A stretch of DNA of 37,820 bases from Desulfofalx alkaliphila DSM 12257 (GCF_000711975.1 NZ_JONT01000019.1:1-37820), one strand, 5' to 3'. Positions 6,969 through 15,589 are shown, counted from the first letter of the stretch. Notes: a model not told the origin generated them from the letters alone. Program-made: numbers and translations.

Positions 6969-7010
6969 TTAATAATAAAAGAGACCTATGTATTCTTACA
7001 CTTGGTCTCT
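6969..7010 (-). terminator. Terminator-like hairpin just upstream of ssb
   Basis: AGAGACC (7004-7010 complement) pairs with GGTCTCT (6980-6986 complement), and TTTTATTATT follows on the minus strand. It ends about 20 nt before the ssb ribosome site. It may end transcripts coming from the 7-8 kb region or act as an attenuator for ssb. Confidence 0.55.
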
Positions 7011-7051
7011 CAACATCTCTAAAACGGCTTTTAAATTAAAGACATAATAAA

Positions 7052-7101
7052 AAAGACACCAAAAACAATCAGGCTAATGCCCGATTTTTAATAGTGTCTT
7101 T
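7052..7101 (-). terminator. Second hairpin in the ssb upstream region
   Basis: AAAGACAC (7052-7059) pairs with GTGTCTTT (7094-7101). An inner stem AAAAA/TTTTT with GGC-TAAT-GCC lies between them. On the minus strand TTTTTTATTATG follows. Its placement suggests a terminator for the hairpin-array transcript, or a folded leader together with the hairpin at 6980-7010. Confidence 0.45.
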
Positions 7102-7163
7102 CAATATTCTACTAGGCACAAAAAACTTAAACGTGCCCAACTAATAACTCTTTAAATTCCGCA

Positions 7164-7304
7164 TTACGCTCTGAGGATCTTCACTCGTAACACCGGGCTG
7201 GAGATATCCCCTGAATCCATTTTATGCCGGTGCTTAGGGTGTTCAGTTTTAACGGTTCTGCATTTAACGCATTTCCCCAGCGGTACCCACTCGCCATGCG
7301 TCAC
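7164..7304 (-). CDS. Possible 46-residue CxxC/His-rich fragment, unknown
   Basis: The frame ending at TAA 7164-7166 encodes a protein-like stretch THGEWVPLGKCVKCRTVKTE followed by HPKHRHKMDSGDISSP. The CVKC and clustered His could bind metal. The only nearby start is a GTG at 7304 without a proper ribosome site, and the frame is open about 17 codons further up without ATG. It may be a decayed gene inside the 909-bp non-coding gap. I recognise no family. Confidence 0.2.
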   Translation of the reverse strand: MTHGEWVPLGKCVKCRTVKTEHPKHRHKMDSGDISSPVLRVKILRA

Positions 7305-7467
7305 TCCTGTTGGAGTTTCAGTTCCGAGACCTGTTCTAGCCGGTCTCTGCCAGGTAAGCTTTTAATCATAGCTTCCATGTTGCCCCTGCTATCGTGGGGG
7401 TCCCGTACGCCACCAATTAATCGAAGTTAATTAGTGTAAACCGTCTGTCCTAGCAGACCATCCTACC

Positions 7468-7712
7468 GTAAACTTGCTCGTTGCTTAAGTTTACTTTTAA
7501 AAACCGGGAAAGGTTTTGGTAGGTGTTAGTTTCCCCATAAGGTTCGTCTCTAACGCTCGTCGCTTGTTAAAGACTTTTCACGCTCTTCGCTGTGAAATAA
7601 TTACTAATCGCTCTTCGCTGATTAGCACGATACTCAAAGATTCAATTCGCTCTTCGCTGAAATCTTTCCTTGAGCCGTACCTACCTTTAAAAATCGCTCT
7701 TCGCTGATTTTT
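7468..7712. repeat. Array of six hairpins with a shared loop and different stems
   Basis: Six stem-loops have the 10-nt loop GCTCTTCGCT (four exact copies, at 7582-7591, 7610-7619, 7649-7658 and 7696-7705) or its variants GCTCGTTGCT (7476-7485) and GCTCGTCGCT (7555-7564). Stems differ in sequence but each is self-complementary: GTAAACTT, TAAC, TTTCAC, CTAATC, AAGAT plus TTC, and AAAAATC. The array is flanked by two copies of a small hairpin AAAACC-N6-GGTTTT, at about 7500-7515 and 7731-7748, each inside a longer imperfect direct repeat. No gene is convincing across 7305-7857. The stems and loops suggest repeated structural units, in RNA or single-stranded DNA. Confidence 0.8.
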
Positions 7713-7857
7713 TCACTACATTCCAGTAGAAAAACCGGGGAGGGTTTTCGATAGGTTTTATATTGTTTTTTAGGAAAAACTTTATTAAAATTTAAAAATC
7801 ATACTTTTTAATAACCTCAACATATACCATTGTTTGTAAATTGTCAACCTTGAATTG

Positions 7858-8613
7858 TTAAGTTATATTTGTCACTGCGGTAGGAGTATCTAAGTTAAAT
7901 CCACACTCATTACTAATATCTACTACTCTAGCACCAATACTATTTAATTCACTGACCATCTCAGAGATTTGCTGTTCAATATTTAATATTTTGGCTATTT
8001 TCGAATCAAATAGTAAAGTTTTTTCTGTATAAGATTTTAAATTAACCTCTCCTATAATATCCTCCAGCATATATATATTCTTTGTTTGGGAATTATTATA
8101 CCTTACCAAATACACTGCCTTGCGGTAAATGTTTAGTCGTTCATCTATTCCCTGAGTATATAGTAATTTATTCTGTTTTGTTCCAACCTCTTCGAGTGCA
8201 AAATATCCCCCGGTATCAAGCCCAAAAAGATCGATTGTGGCATAGTTATCAAAAAGTATTTGGTTTTTAAATAGTAAACCATAAGCAACACATTGGTATA
8301 TAATATTGTTTAGGTCAGTTCCTGGCCAAACTGCCCTTTCGCCCAAAGATATAAGTTGATTCATTGATAAAAAACCATATTTATTTATAAATTTAACAAG
8401 CCCCATATGAACTGGGGTTAAAGTATATGCCCTAAAAAAACCAGCAGTTGTTTCTTTAGTATAAAGCCCAGAAACCTCCGCTTCTCTTAGATCATCTAAA
8501 TCAGGTCGAATATTATACCTAGTCCCGGTTACGTGTTTAATTTTATTAAACAAAAACGCAGTCTCATATTTTTTTCTTATCATAACAATGGGTGGAGCGT
8601 ACAGATCTTCCAC
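7858..8613 (-). CDS. Hypothetical protein, possible winged-helix plasmid protein
   Basis: The protein has 251 residues. A region around 70-120 (VHMGLVKFINKYGFLSMNQLISLGERA, then DLNNIIYQCVAYGLLFKNQI) looks like a winged-helix DNA-binding segment. The C-terminal part (about 200-235) is a likely coiled coil (ILNIEQQISEMVSELNSIG). There is no signal peptide or membrane segment. It starts 11 bp after the stop of the 221-residue gene, so the two form one unit with the S1 and coupling-protein genes upstream. The pattern recalls replication-relaxation-type proteins of Gram-positive plasmids, but I cannot name a family with confidence. Confidence 0.55.
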   Translation of the reverse strand: MEDLYAPPIVMIRKKYETAFLFNKIKHVTGTRYNIRPDLDDLREAEVSGLYTKETTAGFFRAYTLTPVHMGLVKFINKYGFLSMNQLISLGERAVWPGTDLNNIIYQCVAYGLLFKNQILFDNYATIDLFGLDTGGYFALEEVGTKQNKLLYTQGIDERLNIYRKAVYLVRYNNSQTKNIYMLEDIIGEVNLKSYTEKTLLFDSKIAKILNIEQQISEMVSELNSIGARVVDISNECGFNLDTPTAVTNIT

Positions 8614-8624
8614 CCTCCTCCCTT

Positions 8625-9290
8625 CTAATTGTTGTATTCAAAAATTCTTTCTTTTAGAGGTTTGCTTGAGTCCTTTATTAAGATAATATCAGATGTAAAT
8701 TTTTTCCCATTAGGAGACTGAATAATAGCTTCCTCCAGCGTCGGAAAGATATAGAGATGGGCTTTCTCTTGAGGCTTTTCACCTCTTCTAGGAACGTCAA
8801 TAACCCACTTCTCGCTACCATTTTTTCCCTCAAACGTCATTTCTCCTAAAATAGGAGACTTGTTACTTCGTATAACCCGCCATTGAAAATTAGGAATTTC
8901 TTTTTTTGCTAAGGAAAAGAATATTCCTAATATAGCCAAGCGGCAAGCCTCTTGTGCATTACGTGGTAATTTCCCATCTGCAGAAATCCATAATTTAAAA
9001 ATTGTATGCTCGGTGGCAACGCAGACATTCTTTATTAAACCTTCGTGTAAAAGTTTAACTAATATTTTTTCGATACTGGTTCTGTAGCTTCTATTAAGCC
9101 GGACAAGACTATTTGTCATCAGCGCCTCAGCCATTGAAAGCTTCTGTAAAATATCAAGTACCTTTCTCTCCTGTGTTAATTTCAATTTCTTTGGTGGTAT
9201 AGATTGTTTAGATATGAACATACTTCTGCCAACTGCAAAAGCACTGTCTTCAACAAGTTTTCCTGCTATATTTATACTTGGTAATCCCAT
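8625..9290 (-). CDS. Hypothetical protein, possible winged-helix plasmid protein
   Basis: The 221-residue protein has an ATG preceded by GAGGGGTG. Residues 40-95 (ERKVLDILQKLSMAEALMTN, then KILVKLLHEGLIKNVCV) have the helix-turn-helix plus wing layout of replication-relaxation-type proteins. The C-terminal half is beta-rich (WRVIRSNKSPILGEMTFEG, then WVIDVPRRGEKPQEKAHLYIF) and resembles the nuclease-like half seen in that group. It is separated from the S1 gene by a 34-bp palindrome. Family membership is a tentative pattern judgement. Confidence 0.5.
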   Translation of the reverse strand: MGLPSINIAGKLVEDSAFAVGRSMFISKQSIPPKKLKLTQERKVLDILQKLSMAEALMTNSLVRLNRSYRTSIEKILVKLLHEGLIKNVCVATEHTIFKLWISADGKLPRNAQEACRLAILGIFFSLAKKEIPNFQWRVIRSNKSPILGEMTFEGKNGSEKWVIDVPRRGEKPQEKAHLYIFPTLEEAIIQSPNGKKFTSDIILIKDSSKPLKERIFEYNN

Positions 9291-9314
9291 ATATTCGCAC
9301 CCCTCTTTATTACA

Positions 9315-9348
9315 AACAACTCTCCAGACTTAAGTCTGGAGAGTTGTT
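9315..9348. terminator. Perfect 34-bp palindrome after the S1-domain gene
   Basis: Arms of 17 bp (9315-9331 and 9332-9348) are perfectly complementary and overlap the S1 gene stop codon. On the minus strand it is followed by TGTAATAAAGAG, only weakly U-rich. It could act as a partial terminator, an RNA stabiliser or a processing site between the S1 gene and the downstream pair. Confidence 0.6.
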
Positions 9349-10291
9349 AATCTTTTAGAACCTCTTCGTCACTAGGTGCTGTTTTATTTGAAAACACACC
9401 GGTTATAATTTTCTCTCCGCCTTTAGCTGTTCTAGATTGCCGGGCAGCTTTTCTTCTAGCTTGGGCACGGTACTTTTCTCGCTTACGTTGCCCGGCTTTC
9501 CTTGGGTTCCACTCAACAAGGCGTAGTTTGCGCTTTTTAGGATTAAAGCTATTAACCTGAAACTCTAACCGGTCACCGTGAATAAATTCATCTCCGACTT
9601 TGTACGGTGCTATTCCAATAACACCTGGTTTAACACTGATAAATACAGCGGTATCACGAACTGCCACTACGGTACCAGTTAAAATTTCACCCCGGGAAAA
9701 AGTCCACTTCTCCCAGGGATCTATTGGTTCAACTTCTATTCTTCTTTCTTCTTTATTCAAGTCTGTTACGATTACATTCACTATTCCACTGCGCCGGTAC
9801 TGTACATCTAAGGGTACTCCGTCCGATAACCGTGCTTGTTTAGCTGCTACCACAACTATTACGCCGCCCCCGACATCCAGGTACACGCTACGCTCACCTA
9901 CAAATTTGACAAGTGAGGATATTTCTTGCCCAACTTCTATCTGTCTGATTAGTTTTGAGAGTGATATATTGACCACTTCTTTTCTACTACAGGCCACTAT
10001 CCCCTCTTTGCGGTCTATTTCCATCACCTTAACGCCTATAACAGAACCTACAAAGGCATTTATTGGAGTCCCCTCTGGTAAGCCAGTCTGATCTGCTGGC
10101 ACTAAACCTGTTATACCTGGTGCATCATCAAATTCAACTTCCCAGGTCTCACCCTGGGTGCCGATCCAGCGCGCCCTTGCTACCCTTGCCTCCATGATTG
10201 TTCCATAGGTTTTAGCATCATAAATCGGCCCCCATACATCTATATCTCGCATTTGCAAACCTTCAGGTGCTAATATAAAATCATTTGACAT
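9347..10291 (-). CDS. RNA-binding protein with three S1 domains
   Basis: The protein has 314 residues with three S1/OB repeats. Domain one (about 18-105) has GTIMEARVARARWIG and ends with VIGVKVMEIDRKEGIVACSR. Domain two (about 110-195) has VGQEISSLVKFVGERSVYLD and IVNVIVTDLNKEERRIEVEP. Domain three (about 200-265) has RGEILTGTVVAVRDTAVFIS and LEFQVNSFNPKKRKLRLVEW. A very basic tail follows, rich in KR and AR. It resembles ribosomal protein S1-type proteins found on Gram-positive conjugative elements. It probably binds RNA or ssDNA, but the target is unknown. It lies directly downstream of the coupling protein gene, which suggests a link with transfer or with control of transfer mRNA. The start has GGAGGGATGGATA in front. 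Confidence 0.8.
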   Translation of the reverse strand: MSNDFILAPEGLQMRDIDVWGPIYDAKTYGTIMEARVARARWIGTQGETWEVEFDDAPGITGLVPADQTGLPEGTPINAFVGSVIGVKVMEIDRKEGIVACSRKEVVNISLSKLIRQIEVGQEISSLVKFVGERSVYLDVGGGVIVVVAAKQARLSDGVPLDVQYRRSGIVNVIVTDLNKEERRIEVEPIDPWEKWTFSRGEILTGTVVAVRDTAVFISVKPGVIGIAPYKVGDEFIHGDRLEFQVNSFNPKKRKLRLVEWNPRKAGQRKREKYRAQARRKAARQSRTAKGGEKIITGVFSNKTAPSDEEVLKD

Positions 10292-10315
10292 TATCCATCC
10301 CTCCAGATTTTGTTT

Positions 10316-12778
10316 TTACCAAGAAGAATTCGTAGTTTTAACTTTTTCTGTAATCTCAGTTCCTTCCTCCCCACCCCCTAGATAATTTTCTTCAAAGGTT
10401 TCTGTAAATTCAGGTATAAAAAAAGCACCTTTAGGATTCTCTGTAAGTTGTTCCGAAAAATCCTCCGGAATAACATCTGAAAATTCCTCTTGGTACTTTG
10501 TTAAATCTTCATTTGGTTGTTCTAAGTTTATTTCCGTCTGCTCAATCTCTTCCTCAGGTTTAATATCTTGCGCATCCTTTTTTGTTTGCTTATCATCAGG
10601 GCTCCCTTGATTAGGTTCATGATTATTAGGTGAGTTACTTAAAAATATAATTTTATTTTTCTCCGAAGGTAGAGGTTCTTCAAGATTAGCCTTATTAGGG
10701 GCTGTTTCTTGATCTTGAATTAAGTCTGTAGTAAAAGCTAGGCTTGTTTTAGTGGCACTAGATGTAGCACTGTCATCCTCTGGCAAGCAGATGTTAAAAT
10801 CTCTTGCTGGAACATATTCTTTTACAGAAAGCATTCCACAGCGTCTTATATCCTTAGCTTGGGGTAGTTTAGTCCACCCAACCTTTTTTAGATATACAGG
10901 GTTACTCCACTGTAGGAGAGCTATACAATACCTTGGGTCTATTTTAAATATTTCAGACATTGTCATTAGAGGGCGTTCAATAACGGTTTTTGTTTTCTTG
11001 GAAAATTCAAACCAATGTTTGCCTGGTACTGTTCTATCCTCCCTTTCTGTATAAGCTTCAACTGCCGCGGTGCCTAATATTTCGCTAAACATCTTGGCCA
11101 GGTCGCGGTCAGCAGGTGCAATGCCAATCATCATCACCGTGGGACAATTCCCTGTGATGGTTTTGGCATCATCTCGGCCGTAGAGGGATTCTAATTGCGT
11201 AGGGGTTTGTAAGATCATTTGCACGTGAATTCCTTTACTTCGGGCAGTACTGATGACTTCTGGCAGACCGGGGATAACCCCCACGTTGGCCATCTCATCC
11301 CAGACGTTTCTAACCGGTACCGGTAATCGTTCTCCTGGACTTGTAAAGGCCAGTTTATCAAGTCTCTTGAATAAAAATTTATAAAACATAGCTAGTATTG
11401 GTTTTAGATAAACACCTTCCCCTCCAGTAGGAATGATCAGGAATAGGGCTGTTTTCTTTTTGCCAATTTCACTTAGATCTATTTCCTGTTCGCTCATCAT
11501 GGCCGCCAAAGGAGCAGTGGTTAGATTCTTTAGCACTGCTGTAAGGTTAGATACAGCGTATTCGTAGTTTTTCTTTACCACACCACGCCAGCGTTCATAG
11601 ATTATAGGACTGATTTTATCTGTTTCAAAGGCTGTTTTAAATCTGGCATCTAGTTTTTCTTCAGGCCAGGAGGCAAGGGTCATTAGCGACCTCATATGTT
11701 GTTGTTCAGTGGGAAAATCCCCTTTTAGTAAACCGATAAAGGCCTCCATTAATTCCATTCCTTTTAGCATGAAGTATGACTCGCTACCACTGGTAGCGTT
11801 TTTGGATAGTGTATCGATCATTTCAGAAATTTCAGCATCATCCATGCATTCTATCACTGGATTCCAACGGTGACTATGTTCTGGTGTCATGAAATTTAAA
11901 ACCCGCACCTGATATCCTAGTTTTTTTAACCAGTTAGCAAAGGTTCTAAAGAGCTCCCCCTTAGGATCAATCATAACTAAGCTCTGCCCGTCTGAAACAC
12001 CTGATATAATATTTCCAGACACAAAACTATATGACTTACCGGCACCGGTGCCACCATAAGCTAAAACGTGCGGAGCTGTTTTAGGTGTATCGTCAGATAC
12101 TTTTTCAAAATTAACTCTAACTATTTTTTTCTCTACTTCTCCAATTAAGTTGCCCCCTGGGAACTTGGCATGGTTGCTTTTATTTTTTTCTAATGGCACC
12201 GGTGGGCCAAATTCGCAGAAATTTTTAAGGTCCTTAAGCCCTGCCCACCTATTAGTACCAAAGGCTGCGTTATCAACTACTTTTAATCCGTGAACTTTAG
12301 TGGCACTGTGTTTAGGGATACCCCACTGTAACTTCCACCAAGCCCATGGTATACCGGCCATTAGAGTTATATTGCCCCACTGCCATATTTTCTTGATTCT
12401 TTCTAGTTCCTTAACTGGCATTCCCGGTTCGTATGTACCGGTTAACCATACTTTAGTAACTGCCCAAGTATTATTAGTGATATAATTACCCATTTTAATT
12501 TTATCGGCAGCTGCAGCTTTTTGCTCTGGTGTGGCAAATATTGAAAGGCTTTTTAAATAAACACCTAGATCATATATAGAACCAGCTACTTTACCTAAGG
12601 CCCATACATCCAAGATAAACCCTGCAGGTAATACCACCGGTAGGGAGGCTAATCCAAAAGCAAGCCCCCGATGATTATTAACCCAATCCTTAAAACGCCC
12701 TTCCGGGATTTGATTTATTATTTGTTCACTGCCACGGTTAAATAATTCAAGCGACTTATCTCCCACTAGCCGCAGCAC
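10316..12778 (-). CDS. Type IV secretion coupling protein (VirD4/TraG family)
   Basis: The coupling ATPase brings the relaxase-DNA complex to a type IV secretion channel. The N-terminus has two membrane segments (about 40-75 and 135-157). The P-loop GGTGAGKS is at about 242-249. Walker B reads VWDEMANVG, close to the usual LDEFAN. The substrate-channel region has the family motifs STARSKGIHVQMILQTPTQ and ALLQWSNPVYLKK. A long acidic, Pro/Asn/Glu-rich tail of about 130 residues follows the conserved core, perhaps for partner binding. I choose the GTG at 12778, because an upstream GTG at 12787 overlaps the ribosome site GGAGGTG. The gene overlaps the end of the 134-residue gene by 23 bp. No relaxase or VirB4 is present in the window, so either they lie outside or the element is only mobilisable. 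Confidence 0.9.
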   Translation of the reverse strand: MLRLVGDKSLELFNRGSEQIINQIPEGRFKDWVNNHRGLAFGLASLPVVLPAGFILDVWALGKVAGSIYDLGVYLKSLSIFATPEQKAAAADKIKMGNYITNNTWAVTKVWLTGTYEPGMPVKELERIKKIWQWGNITLMAGIPWAWWKLQWGIPKHSATKVHGLKVVDNAAFGTNRWAGLKDLKNFCEFGPPVPLEKNKSNHAKFPGGNLIGEVEKKIVRVNFEKVSDDTPKTAPHVLAYGGTGAGKSYSFVSGNIISGVSDGQSLVMIDPKGELFRTFANWLKKLGYQVRVLNFMTPEHSHRWNPVIECMDDAEISEMIDTLSKNATSGSESYFMLKGMELMEAFIGLLKGDFPTEQQHMRSLMTLASWPEEKLDARFKTAFETDKISPIIYERWRGVVKKNYEYAVSNLTAVLKNLTTAPLAAMMSEQEIDLSEIGKKKTALFLIIPTGGEGVYLKPILAMFYKFLFKRLDKLAFTSPGERLPVPVRNVWDEMANVGVIPGLPEVISTARSKGIHVQMILQTPTQLESLYGRDDAKTITGNCPTVMMIGIAPADRDLAKMFSEILGTAAVEAYTEREDRTVPGKHWFEFSKKTKTVIERPLMTMSEIFKIDPRYCIALLQWSNPVYLKKVGWTKLPQAKDIRRCGMLSVKEYVPARDFNICLPEDDSATSSATKTSLAFTTDLIQDQETAPNKANLEEPLPSEKNKIIFLSNSPNNHEPNQGSPDDKQTKKDAQDIKPEEEIEQTEINLEQPNEDLTKYQEEFSDVIPEDFSEQLTENPKGAFFIPEFTETFEENYLGGGEEGTEITEKVKTTNSSW

Positions 12779-13160
12779 TGGTTTCACCTCCTGTAAATAG
12801 TAATTTACTAAAATTTACGGTGGATACAATCCTTACTGCTACATCACCCCCGATAACTCCTAAGTATTCTAAGATCTCTTTGCTAATATAAAGATCTCCA
12901 ATTTCACCTAGTTCTTCAAGTGATTCATGATAGCGCACTTTATTTAAAGTAGCCTTCTTCGGAATCATTCTAGTGCGATAACCCTTGTTAGGAAACTCGT
13001 TTTTAGAGTTAGCTATTTGTAGATAAAAGTCGTCTCCTAACTCTAATTCATCAACAAAAGCTTTGTTTAAGTAGACCCGACCCACTCGATCGGCGCTATC
13101 ACGATAGCATATCTTTTGGCCAGAGCCTGAATATAGTCTCATTTTGCAAGTTACTACCAT
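12756..13160 (-). CDS. Small beta-rich hypothetical protein before the coupling protein
   Basis: The 134-residue protein starts at an ATG preceded by AAAGGGTG. Two similar beta-strand blocks can be seen: RVGRVYLNKAFVDELELGDDFYLQI (about 25-50) and ELGEIGDLYISKEILEYLGV (about 85-105). Both contain hydrophobic 'L-xx-LG-D' turns similar to AbrB/SpoVT-like swapped-hairpin proteins. It could be a small DNA-binding regulator of the topB/coupling-protein operon. The C-terminus runs 23 bp into the coupling gene. The similarity is a pattern match and the assignment is uncertain. Confidence 0.5.
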   Translation of the reverse strand: MVVTCKMRLYSGSGQKICYRDSADRVGRVYLNKAFVDELELGDDFYLQIANSKNEFPNKGYRTRMIPKKATLNKVRYHESLEELGEIGDLYISKEILEYLGVIGGDVAVRIVSTVNFSKLLFTGGETSAAASGR

Positions 13161-13165
13161 GTAAA

Positions 13166-15589
13166 TTACACCCTTTCTGCAAAAGTAAATTTTATTTGTC
13201 CGTTTTCGATCACTAAAGCTGCGTCAAAACTTTTTCCCGCTTTACTCTTAAAGCCCTTTATTTTATTGGTTTTCCCTTTGGTTATAAGTTCTAAAGCCTG
13301 TTTTTCTGTAATCTTTTTCTTAGCTATTTCTTTCCAGATGGTAAATTTACAACCATCCCGGTACCCAATACAACTAAAGCCACGGGAGTTCTCAACGACG
13401 TCTTTTCCGCACAGTGGACATTTACCTAGGATTTTATTTCCTTTCTCGTCACCGCCTTTTTGTTTAGCATTGTTTAAGCTAGCAAAATCAAACTGTATTT
13501 TTCCACCTTCTCCCAAAACCAAAAAAGCGTCAAAGCTTTTCCCAGCTTTACTCTTAAAGCCTTTTATTTTATTAGTTTTTCCTTTGGAAATCAAAGTCTC
13601 AGCTTGTTTAGGGGATATTTTTTTACCGCTGATTACCTTCCAAACTGCAAATTTACATCCATCACGGTATCCCGTACAACCATAGCTTTTTATTGTTTCT
13701 ACCACCTCCCGGCCACAGACCGGGCATTTGCCTAGAACTTTCTTATCTGTCTTAATACCAGCAGTTATTTCTTGAATTTTGACTAATTCTACTAGCTCTC
13801 GGGTGTATTCTTGGATACCCTTTATCCATAAGGCAGCATTTTGTTGACCCTCTTCTACCTGTTTTAGCCCATCTTCCCAAGCGGCGGTCATTTCCACTGA
13901 TTTTAATTGTTCTGGAACTAAAGCAATTAAAATCTGCCCCTTAGCTGTAGGTACTAGGGATTTTTTATCCCGGGTAATATATCCAACTTTAATTAGTCTT
14001 TCGATAATGGCCGCTCTTGTGGCTGGAGTTCCAATACCGCCTGTTGCTTTTAAAGTGTCTGCCATTTCTTTATCATTTACGAATCTTCCCGCACTTTCCA
14101 TTGCCGCCAGTAAAGTTGCCTCGGTGAACCTTTTGGGTGGTTTTGTCCTTTTCTCAAGGCTTTCAATGTTTTTAATCGAAACCTTTTCCCCTTGCTTTAA
14201 AAGTGGTAAGGATTGTTCTTCATCCTCACTAGCTTCATCATCCTGCTTGCTTTTTTTGGTAACATCTCTCCATACAATTTTCCAGCCAGCATCCAACTCT
14301 ACACGACCCCGGGATTTAAACTTTTCTTCTCTTGTTTCTGTTACTACGTCAGTAATTGCATACCGTGCGTCTGGATAAAAAATAGCTAAAAACCTACGAA
14401 CTACTAGGTCAAAGATTTTTTGTTCTTGAGTGTTCAGCTGCACATTAGTTGAATTAATGGCAGTGGGAATAATGGCATGGTGGTCGGTAATTTTTCCATC
14501 GTCCACATGTCTTTTACTCAATGTTGGCACTTCTTTAGGTATTAAATTTAGATAATTTGGGCTGTTTCTAATTACTTCCAGACGATCCTGTATGGTTTCT
14601 ACCATGGCAGATGATAAATGTCTACTGTCTGTCCTCGGATATGTTAAAAGTTTATGTTTCTCGTACAAGGACTGGGCAATATCTAAAACTTGCTGGGCTG
14701 TGAAGCCATATCTTCGGTTCCCCTCTTTCTGCAGGTCGTTTAAGTTAAATAATAAAGGCGGCTTTTCTTTTACTTCTTTTTGCTCCAGTAAGACCACTTG
14801 CCCCACAAGAGGTTGCCCGTTATCCTTGGTTATTTTATCTACCAGCGATAAGGCTTCTTTACCGTCATTTAGCCGATCTGTTTTTTCCCGGAACCACTTA
14901 GCTTTGTAATATAGGCCTTCGTCCGTTTGAAAGGTAGCCCATAACTCCCAGTAGGGCACTGGTGTAAAGTTTTTGATTTCATTTTCCCTAGTAACCATCA
15001 AGTTAAGGGTTGGGGTCTGCACCCTCCCCACCGATAAAACTGCTCCGTGACGAACCGTGAAAGCTCTAGTCCCATTTATGCCTACAAGCCAATCAGCTTG
15101 CCCCCTTGCTTCGGCAGCTGCAGCTAAGTTATCGAAGTCCTGTCCATTTTTCAAGTGTTTAAATGCCTGCTGTACAGCTGCTGGTGTTGTTTCAGATAGC
15201 CATAATCTTTTGATAGGTTTGCTGCTTTTGCAATATTTATATATCCGGCGAAAGATTAATTCACCTTCCCGACCGGCGTCGCAGCAGTTAACTACTTCCG
15301 ATACCTCATTCGAATTTAATAAGTTTTTTAATATCTTAAGCTGGGCAGTACCTTTACTAACTGGTTTTAGCCGGAAAGATTCCGGAATAATTGGCAAGTG
15401 TTCTATACTCCACTTTGCATACACCTCGCCATAATCATTAGGTTCTGCCAATGTAACTAAATGTCCAAAGGCCCAGGATATAATATATTTTTGGTTTTCC
15501 AGATAACCCTCTCTTTTTTCAAACCGTCCGATTACTGCAGCTATATCTCTGGCTACAGAAGGTTTTTCAGTAATAATTAAAGTCTTAAT
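13166..15589 (-). CDS. topB: DNA topoisomerase III, apparent ATT start
   Basis: This type IA topoisomerase has about 807 residues. The conserved N-terminus KTLIITEKPSVARDIAAVIG is encoded from 15586 downward, directly after an ATT codon at 15587-15589. An in-frame TGA lies three codons further up, and there is no ATG, GTG or TTG between them. The ribosome site AAGGATGGTGAT precedes the ATT. A TTG at 15451 is the first standard start but would delete half the Toprim domain. Visible sites are Glu8, DAGREGE (about 104-110) and the active-site Tyr in LTYPRTDSRHLS (about 317). The C-terminus has two near-identical copies of a CPxCG zinc/Crpt repeat. It decatenates or relaxes plasmid DNA and is typical of conjugative elements. 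The gene ends 5 bp before the 134-residue gene. Confidence 0.9.
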   Translation of the reverse strand: MKTLIITEKPSVARDIAAVIGRFEKREGYLENQKYIISWAFGHLVTLAEPNDYGEVYAKWSIEHLPIIPESFRLKPVSKGTAQLKILKNLLNSNEVSEVVNCCDAGREGELIFRRIYKYCKSSKPIKRLWLSETTPAAVQQAFKHLKNGQDFDNLAAAAEARGQADWLVGINGTRAFTVRHGAVLSVGRVQTPTLNLMVTRENEIKNFTPVPYWELWATFQTDEGLYYKAKWFREKTDRLNDGKEALSLVDKITKDNGQPLVGQVVLLEQKEVKEKPPLLFNLNDLQKEGNRRYGFTAQQVLDIAQSLYEKHKLLTYPRTDSRHLSSAMVETIQDRLEVIRNSPNYLNLIPKEVPTLSKRHVDDGKITDHHAIIPTAINSTNVQLNTQEQKIFDLVVRRFLAIFYPDARYAITDVVTETREEKFKSRGRVELDAGWKIVWRDVTKKSKQDDEASEDEEQSLPLLKQGEKVSIKNIESLEKRTKPPKRFTEATLLAAMESAGRFVNDKEMADTLKATGGIGTPATRAAIIERLIKVGYITRDKKSLVPTAKGQILIALVPEQLKSVEMTAAWEDGLKQVEEGQQNAALWIKGIQEYTRELVELVKIQEITAGIKTDKKVLGKCPVCGREVVETIKSYGCTGYRDGCKFAVWKVISGKKISPKQAETLISKGKTNKIKGFKSKAGKSFDAFLVLGEGGKIQFDFASLNNAKQKGGDEKGNKILGKCPLCGKDVVENSRGFSCIGYRDGCKFTIWKEIAKKKITEKQALELITKGKTNKIKGFKSKAGKSFDAALVIENGQIKFTFAERV

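Noticed and set aside
7121-7467. Group II intron or retron considered for the GC-rich non-coding stretch
   Set aside because: No reverse transcriptase gene and no recognisable domain V-type hairpin are present.
7224-7707. Two plus-strand ORFs (68 and 63 residues) in the non-coding gap
   Set aside because: The second is read through the hairpin array, and neither has a ribosome site; both are better explained as chance frames in structured DNA.
7468-7712. Hairpin array considered as a CRISPR array
   Set aside because: The shared part is only about 10 bp, spacing is irregular, and the flanks are self-complementary instead of being unique spacers. No cas gene is present.
9600-10091. Long plus-strand ORF opposite the S1-domain gene, and similar ones opposite topB, the coupling protein and the Tad genes
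   Set aside because: They lie fully antisense to genes with clear conserved domains and have no ribosome sites; they are reading-frame shadows.
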